A stretch of 35,489 bases of DNA from Dehalococcoidia bacterium (GTDB lineage: Bacteria; Chloroflexota; Dehalococcoidia; UBA3495), in contig PCAH01000182.1 of the NCBI GenBank assembly GCA_002730485.1, forward strand, positions 1 to 35,489, read 5' to 3'. Positions within the stretch are counted from its first letter, which is position 1. Every line of letters begins with the position of its first letter. Below, one piece after another: positions 32,215 to 35,489 of this stretch. Below the pieces are notes generated by a model. It made no database searches. It had not been told where the DNA came from and worked only from the letters and a program-made list of their open reading frames with translations. The translations under genes were made by a program, and so were the position numbers.

Positions 32215-33215
32215 CCACTCTAGAAACATCGCAAGAGACATTCGAGCAGGGCCAAGTCCTACTCGAAGCCAAAAACCTGAAAAAATACTTCCCGGTCACC
32301 AAGGGATTATTGATCTCCAGGGTAACCGGTCATATCAAAGCAGTTGACGATATCTCCTTTGAGTTGCGCGCAGGCGAGACTCTGGGAATTGTCGGTGAGT
32401 CAGGTTGCGGCAAAAGCACCACCGCCAAGATGATGCTGATGCTTGAAGAACCCACTGAAGGCAGCATCTTGTTCAAGGGTGACGATGTCCACCATGGCGG
32501 GAGCTCCGTACGTAAATCCTATCGCAGCTCGGTACAGGCCGTATTCCAAGACCCGTGGAGTTCATTGAACCCACGCATGCGCGTCAAGGACATCATCGCC
32601 GAGCCAATGGTTATCAACTGGGACATCACCAAGGCAGAACAACAAGACAGGGTGATGAAACTCTTGAACGACGTGGGACTGAACGAGTATCACTCAAACC
32701 TGTTCCCTCATGAGTTCTCCGGTGGACAGCGCCAAAGGCTGGCAATCGCCCGCGCTCTGGCACTGAACCCCAGTGTGATCGTGCTGGACGAGCCTGTATC
32801 TGCGCTAGATGTGTCCATCCGAGCCCAGATCATGAACCTACTGAAAGACCTGCAGGAAGAATACAAAGTAGCGTACATGCTCATCGCCCATGACCTGGCT
32901 ACCGTCAGGTACATGTGCACCTGGGTTGCCGTGATGTACTTGGGCCAGGTTGTGGAGCTATCTCCTGTACAGGAGTTGTACAACAACCCATCCCATCCTT
33001 ACACCAAGGCTCTGATGTCAGCAGCGCTGCCATCTCACCCAGACACGGAACAGGAAGAGATCATTCTCCAAGGTGAGGTTCCTTCACCCCTGAACCCGCC
33101 GCCTGGCTGCTACTTCCATCCTCGCTGCCTCGCTGCCATAGATCGTTGCTCAGTGGACAGGCCCGAGGTTAGGGAAATCGCAGAAGGGCACACGCTCACT
33201 TGCCACCTGTTCTAG
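32211..33215 (+). CDS. Oligopeptide ABC transporter ATP-binding protein, OppF/DppF type
   Basis: This 334-residue ATPase starts at ATG 32211, overlapping the OppD stop by 4 nt (ATGA), a classic coupled arrangement, with GGAAGGTGG just upstream. Walker A is GESGCGKSTT, the signature FSGGQRQRLAIARAL, Walker B VIVLDEPVSALDVS, and the switch His is in LIAHDLA. The early KKYFPVTKGLL segment and the C-terminal GCYFHPRCLAAIDRC motif identify the F-type subunit. With OppD it powers the two permeases. It is the last gene of the operon; a perfect terminator follows within 30 nt. Confidence 0.95.
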   Translation: MTTLETSQETFEQGQVLLEAKNLKKYFPVTKGLLISRVTGHIKAVDDISFELRAGETLGIVGESGCGKSTTAKMMLMLEEPTEGSILFKGDDVHHGGSSVRKSYRSSVQAVFQDPWSSLNPRMRVKDIIAEPMVINWDITKAEQQDRVMKLLNDVGLNEYHSNLFPHEFSGGQRQRLAIARALALNPSVIVLDEPVSALDVSIRAQIMNLLKDLQEEYKVAYMLIAHDLATVRYMCTWVAVMYLGQVVELSPVQELYNNPSHPYTKALMSAALPSHPDTEQEEIILQGEVPSPLNPPPGCYFHPRCLAAIDRCSVDRPEVREIAEGHTLTCHLF

Positions 33216-33243
33216 GATCTCCAGCACTTAACTAGGAACATCG

Positions 33244-33274
33244 AAAACCGGGAGGCGTTGCCTCCCGGTTTTTT
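33244..33274 (+). terminator. Intrinsic terminator of the transporter operon
   Basis: AAAACCGGGAGGC and GCCTCCCGGTTTT form a perfect 13-bp stem with a 3-nt loop and a T6 tail. Confidence 0.95.
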
Positions 33275-33299
33275 ATTTTGTGCCTGACTGGTGCTAAAA

Positions 33300-33328
33300 T
33301 TGCACAGTTGTAAATACAATTTTAGATT
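33300..33328 (+). promoter_or_regulatory. Candidate promoter of the endonuclease III gene, with inverted repeat
   Basis: TTGCAC (33300-33305) and TAGATT (33323-33328) are 17 nt apart. The spacer contains TTGTA-AA-TACAA, a 5-bp inverted repeat that could bind a dimeric regulator. Confidence 0.45.
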
Positions 33329-33355
33329 CAACCATGATCGGTACTTCAATAGACC

Positions 33356-34162
33356 ATGCCAACCACTACTAAGAAAGCAGCACCTAAAAGAGCGCCCAGG
33401 ACCAAAAGCAAGGCGGATATTGCCCGGACCATTGAGATGATGACCGAGCAATACGGACCATTCACCCATGAAGCACGCCTACCTCCCACCGATGAGATGG
33501 TCTTCACCATTCTTTCTCAGCACACATCGGACATCAATTCCAGTCGTGCCTACAGGCGTCTTACGGAGACGTTTACTACCCTAGAGGCCGTTGCTTCGGC
33601 AAACATCGCCGACATTGAAAAAGCCATCGCTCCAGGAGGGTTGGCCAAGGTTAAAGCGCCCCGCATCAAAGAGGTGTTGAACAAGATACTTGAGCTGAAC
33701 GAGTCGCTGGACCTGTCGTTCCTGAGGGAGATGCCGCTTAATGATGCCAAGGCGTGGCTGCGCCAACTGCCGGGTATCGGCCCAAAATCAGCAGGAATCG
33801 TGCTAAGCTTCTCTCTAGGCATGCCGGCTATGGCCATCGACACTCACATCTACCGGGTGAGCCAACGGCTGGGCGCGATTGGCCCTAAGGTGAGCGTGGA
33901 CAAAGCCCACGAGATACTTGAAGGCAAAGTTGAACCCGAGGAAGTGTTTAACTTCCACGTGGCCTACATCAATCACGGTAGGCAGGTGTGCAAAGCCCAA
34001 AAGCCGTTATGCCCCGAGTGCGTGGTTGGCGGACTTTGCCCCTCGCGCAAGAAATTCATGAGCAAGGCAGACTTGGCGGCTTTGATCGCCCAAGAAGAGC
34101 AAGTATTGGCCGGAACCTCCGGGGCAGCCATGCCCCACGTTCCGCAGCCTGAAACTCTGTAA
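33356..34162 (+). CDS. nth: Endonuclease III-like DNA glycosylase
   Basis: This 268-residue base-excision-repair enzyme removes oxidised pyrimidines and cleaves abasic sites. Landmarks: LSQHTSDIN (catalytic-core helix), helix-hairpin-helix LPGIGPKSAG with Lys144 at the Schiff-base position, catalytic Asp162 in AIDTHIYRV, and an iron-sulfur motif C-x6-C-x2-C-x5-C at residues 212, 219, 222 and 228. A basic, Lys/Pro-rich N-terminal extension (residues 5-19) and a 40-residue C-terminal tail make it longer than the 211-residue E. coli Nth; the N-terminal patch may help DNA binding. No clear ribosome site precedes ATG 33356. It lies 18 nt upstream of argC. Confidence 0.93.
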   Translation: MPTTTKKAAPKRAPRTKSKADIARTIEMMTEQYGPFTHEARLPPTDEMVFTILSQHTSDINSSRAYRRLTETFTTLEAVASANIADIEKAIAPGGLAKVKAPRIKEVLNKILELNESLDLSFLREMPLNDAKAWLRQLPGIGPKSAGIVLSFSLGMPAMAIDTHIYRVSQRLGAIGPKVSVDKAHEILEGKVEPEEVFNFHVAYINHGRQVCKAQKPLCPECVVGGLCPSRKKFMSKADLAALIAQEEQVLAGTSGAAMPHVPQPETL

Positions 34163-34180
34163 AGACAAAGAGTAAGCAAC

Positions 34181-35212
34181 ATGAAAGTAGGAATCATCAA
34201 CATCACCGGTTACGCTGGCAGTGAATTGGCTCGCATCTTGTATCGCCATCCAGAGGTAGAAGTAACCTCTGTAACGGGCAGGAGCGCGGCCGGTCAACAG
34301 TTGAACGAGGTTTTTCCCCACTTGACTGCCATGAACATGCCCATTGAAGAAGAACTGAGCGGCAGCTTGGATCTGGTTTTCTCTGCACTGCCGCATAAGG
34401 CCAGCGCAGAAGCCTGCATCCCAGTATTGAAACAGGGTGTGAAGGTGGTGGACATCAGCGCCGATTTCCGGCTAAAACAGGCCGATGAGTACACAGAATG
34501 GTACGGGGTGGATCATCCGGACCCCACTTACCTCGAAGAAGCGGTCTATGGTCTCACCGAGCTGCACCGGGACGACGTCTCGTCGTCGCGCCTGGTAGCC
34601 AACCCTGGATGCTATCCCACCAGCGCCATCCTGGGTCTGGCTCCGGCAGTGTCCGGCAAGATCATCACTCAGGATATCATCGTCGACAGTAAATCAGGTG
34701 TTTCAGGTGGCGGGCGCAGCCTCACCTTGACCAATCACTTCTCAGAAGTTAACGAGAACGTATTCGCCTACGCCCTGAAAGGACACCGCCATCTACCTGA
34801 GATAACCCAGGAATTGGCTCCCTTGGCGGACAAAGCTCTTAATCTGACCTTTTTGACCCATCTGATCCCCATGACCAGGGGGATCTTGAGTTCCTGCTAC
34901 GCCACTTTGACCGAACCAGCAAAGTGGGTTGGCGATGAGGGTAGAGAGAAGATCATGAAACTCTACCGGGATTATTATGCCGACGACCCGTTCGTGCGTG
35001 TGGTACCCACTCCGCCCCAGACCAAGCAGACCCTGGGGAACAATCTGTGCCTGGTTCATCCGTCCATAGACGAGCGCACTGGCCGGTTGATCGTGATCAG
35101 TTGCCTGGACAATCTGGTCAAAGGCGCTGCTGGGCAGGCAGTACAAAACATGAACCTGATGTGTGGATTCCCAGAAGAGACCGGATTGGAAGCCTTGGCA
35201 GTCTACCCTTAA
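34181..35212 (+). CDS. argC: N-acetyl-gamma-glutamyl-phosphate reductase
   Basis: This 343-residue NADPH-dependent enzyme performs the third step of arginine synthesis, reducing N-acetylglutamyl-5-phosphate to the semialdehyde. The N-terminal GIINITGYAGSELARIL resembles GxxGYxG dinucleotide-binding sequences. The catalytic cysteine is Cys144 in VANPGCYPTSA, and DSKSGVSGGGRS and GHRHLPEI (with the active-site histidine) complete the signature. Length matches type 1 ArgC. No other arg gene is in view; argJBD could be beyond the window or elsewhere. In some lineages LysY, a close relative, serves lysine synthesis, so lysine or ornithine use is an alternative, but no LysW carrier is nearby. Confidence 0.93.
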   Translation: MKVGIINITGYAGSELARILYRHPEVEVTSVTGRSAAGQQLNEVFPHLTAMNMPIEEELSGSLDLVFSALPHKASAEACIPVLKQGVKVVDISADFRLKQADEYTEWYGVDHPDPTYLEEAVYGLTELHRDDVSSSRLVANPGCYPTSAILGLAPAVSGKIITQDIIVDSKSGVSGGGRSLTLTNHFSEVNENVFAYALKGHRHLPEITQELAPLADKALNLTFLTHLIPMTRGILSSCYATLTEPAKWVGDEGREKIMKLYRDYYADDPFVRVVPTPPQTKQTLGNNLCLVHPSIDERTGRLIVISCLDNLVKGAAGQAVQNMNLMCGFPEETGLEALAVYP

Positions 35213-35294
35213 ACGGGCCGAAAACGCTAGGCAATCCCAAATTAACCCTCGCGCTTCTATGAATAGCACCTTAGCTATAGTAGAATACGCCTGT

Positions 35295-35373
35295 GCCCCG
35301 GTCGTCTAGCCTGGCCTAGGACGCCACCCTTTCAAGGTGGAGATCATGGGATCGAAGCCCATCCGGGGTACCA
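35295..35373 (+). tRNA. tRNA-Glu (anticodon UUC), CCA encoded
   Basis: The cloverleaf folds cleanly. The acceptor stem is 35295-35301 with 35163-type partner at 35363-35369; the D stem GTC/GAC is at 35104-style positions 35304-35306 and 35320-35322. The anticodon stem CCACC/GGTGG (35324-35328, 35336-35340) closes loop CTTTCAA, giving anticodon TTC at 35331-35333. The T stem ATGGG/CCCAT (35346-35350, 35358-35362) holds loop ATCGAAG. The discriminator is A35370 and CCA is encoded at 35371-35373. Two oddities: the first acceptor pair is G-U, and the T-loop starts with A instead of T. A T6 tract follows directly. Confidence 0.93.
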
Positions 35374-35489
35374 CTTTTTTCTGCTCCGGCGCCACGCAGA
35401 TCAGACCCTCTTCCTCCTTTTGAAACTGACCACCCCCCCACGTTAATCGCTCCTTGTTGCCCCTCTTTCCCCAAAGCATAATTGCCACA

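Noticed and set aside
35306..35488. 60-codon minus-strand frame at the right edge
   Set aside because: It is antisense to the tRNA gene and has no start context or motif.

Overview
The window looks like chromosomal DNA of a free-living, heterotrophic bacterium, probably a Chloroflexota member related to the marine SAR202 / Dehalococcoidia lineage. This placement is an inference. It rests on a 46-residue DUF5679-type zinc-ribbon protein of the kind common in Chloroflexota, lipoprotein oligopeptide-binding proteins with Thr/Ala/Pro linkers, a dense mix of unrelated catabolic enzymes, and frequent TTG start codons. I see no insertion sequence, phage gene, CRISPR array or integrase.

Layout. (1) 1-4314, minus strand: two translationally coupled FtsX-type ABC permeases; the second runs off the left edge and no ATPase is in view. 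(2) 4520-5269, plus: an SDR-fold protein that has lost most of the catalytic tetrad. A bidirectional terminator separates it from a two-subunit 3-oxoacid CoA-transferase operon (5362-6787, minus), which has a perfect 18-bp palindrome upstream. (3) 7091-8875, plus: an intracellular BNR/Asp-box propeller protein and an unrecognised 207-residue protein. (4) 8921-15674, minus: a Gfo/Idh/MocA oxidoreductase, an alpha/beta hydrolase, a tartrate/D-malate-type dehydrogenase, then a compact cobalamin nucleotide-loop cluster transcribed cobC > cobQ > cobU > pduX-like. (5) 15819-16395: a DUF5679 gene with a near-consensus promoter, then about 340 bases without an ORF but with several hairpins, closed by a strong intrinsic terminator (possible small RNA). 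(6) 16596-21034, plus: a carboxymuconolactone-decarboxylase-like protein, class IV aminotransferase, SMP-30/gluconolactonase, sarcosine/N-methyltryptophan oxidase and PAC2 protein, ending in a terminator.

(7) 21247-33274, plus: an oligopeptide ABC-transport island. Three paralogous lipoprotein substrate-binding proteins each sit in their own transcription unit. They are followed by an operon of an uncharacterised four-helix membrane protein, two permeases and two ATPases. All four units start from the same promoter architecture, TTGACT-N17-TATAYC, and all three binding-protein genes start with TTG exactly 10 nt after GGAGG. This suggests one core translocator served by three exchangeable binding proteins under shared control, and is the most system-like feature here. 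(8) 33356-35373: an endonuclease III homologue, argC and tRNA-Glu(UUC).

Functionally the window joins peptide and small-molecule uptake, oxidative handling of amines and hydroxy acids, CoA transfer, and salvage or completion of the cobalamin lower loop. Regulatory sites are read from sequence only; no expression, similarity search or folding calculation was available.
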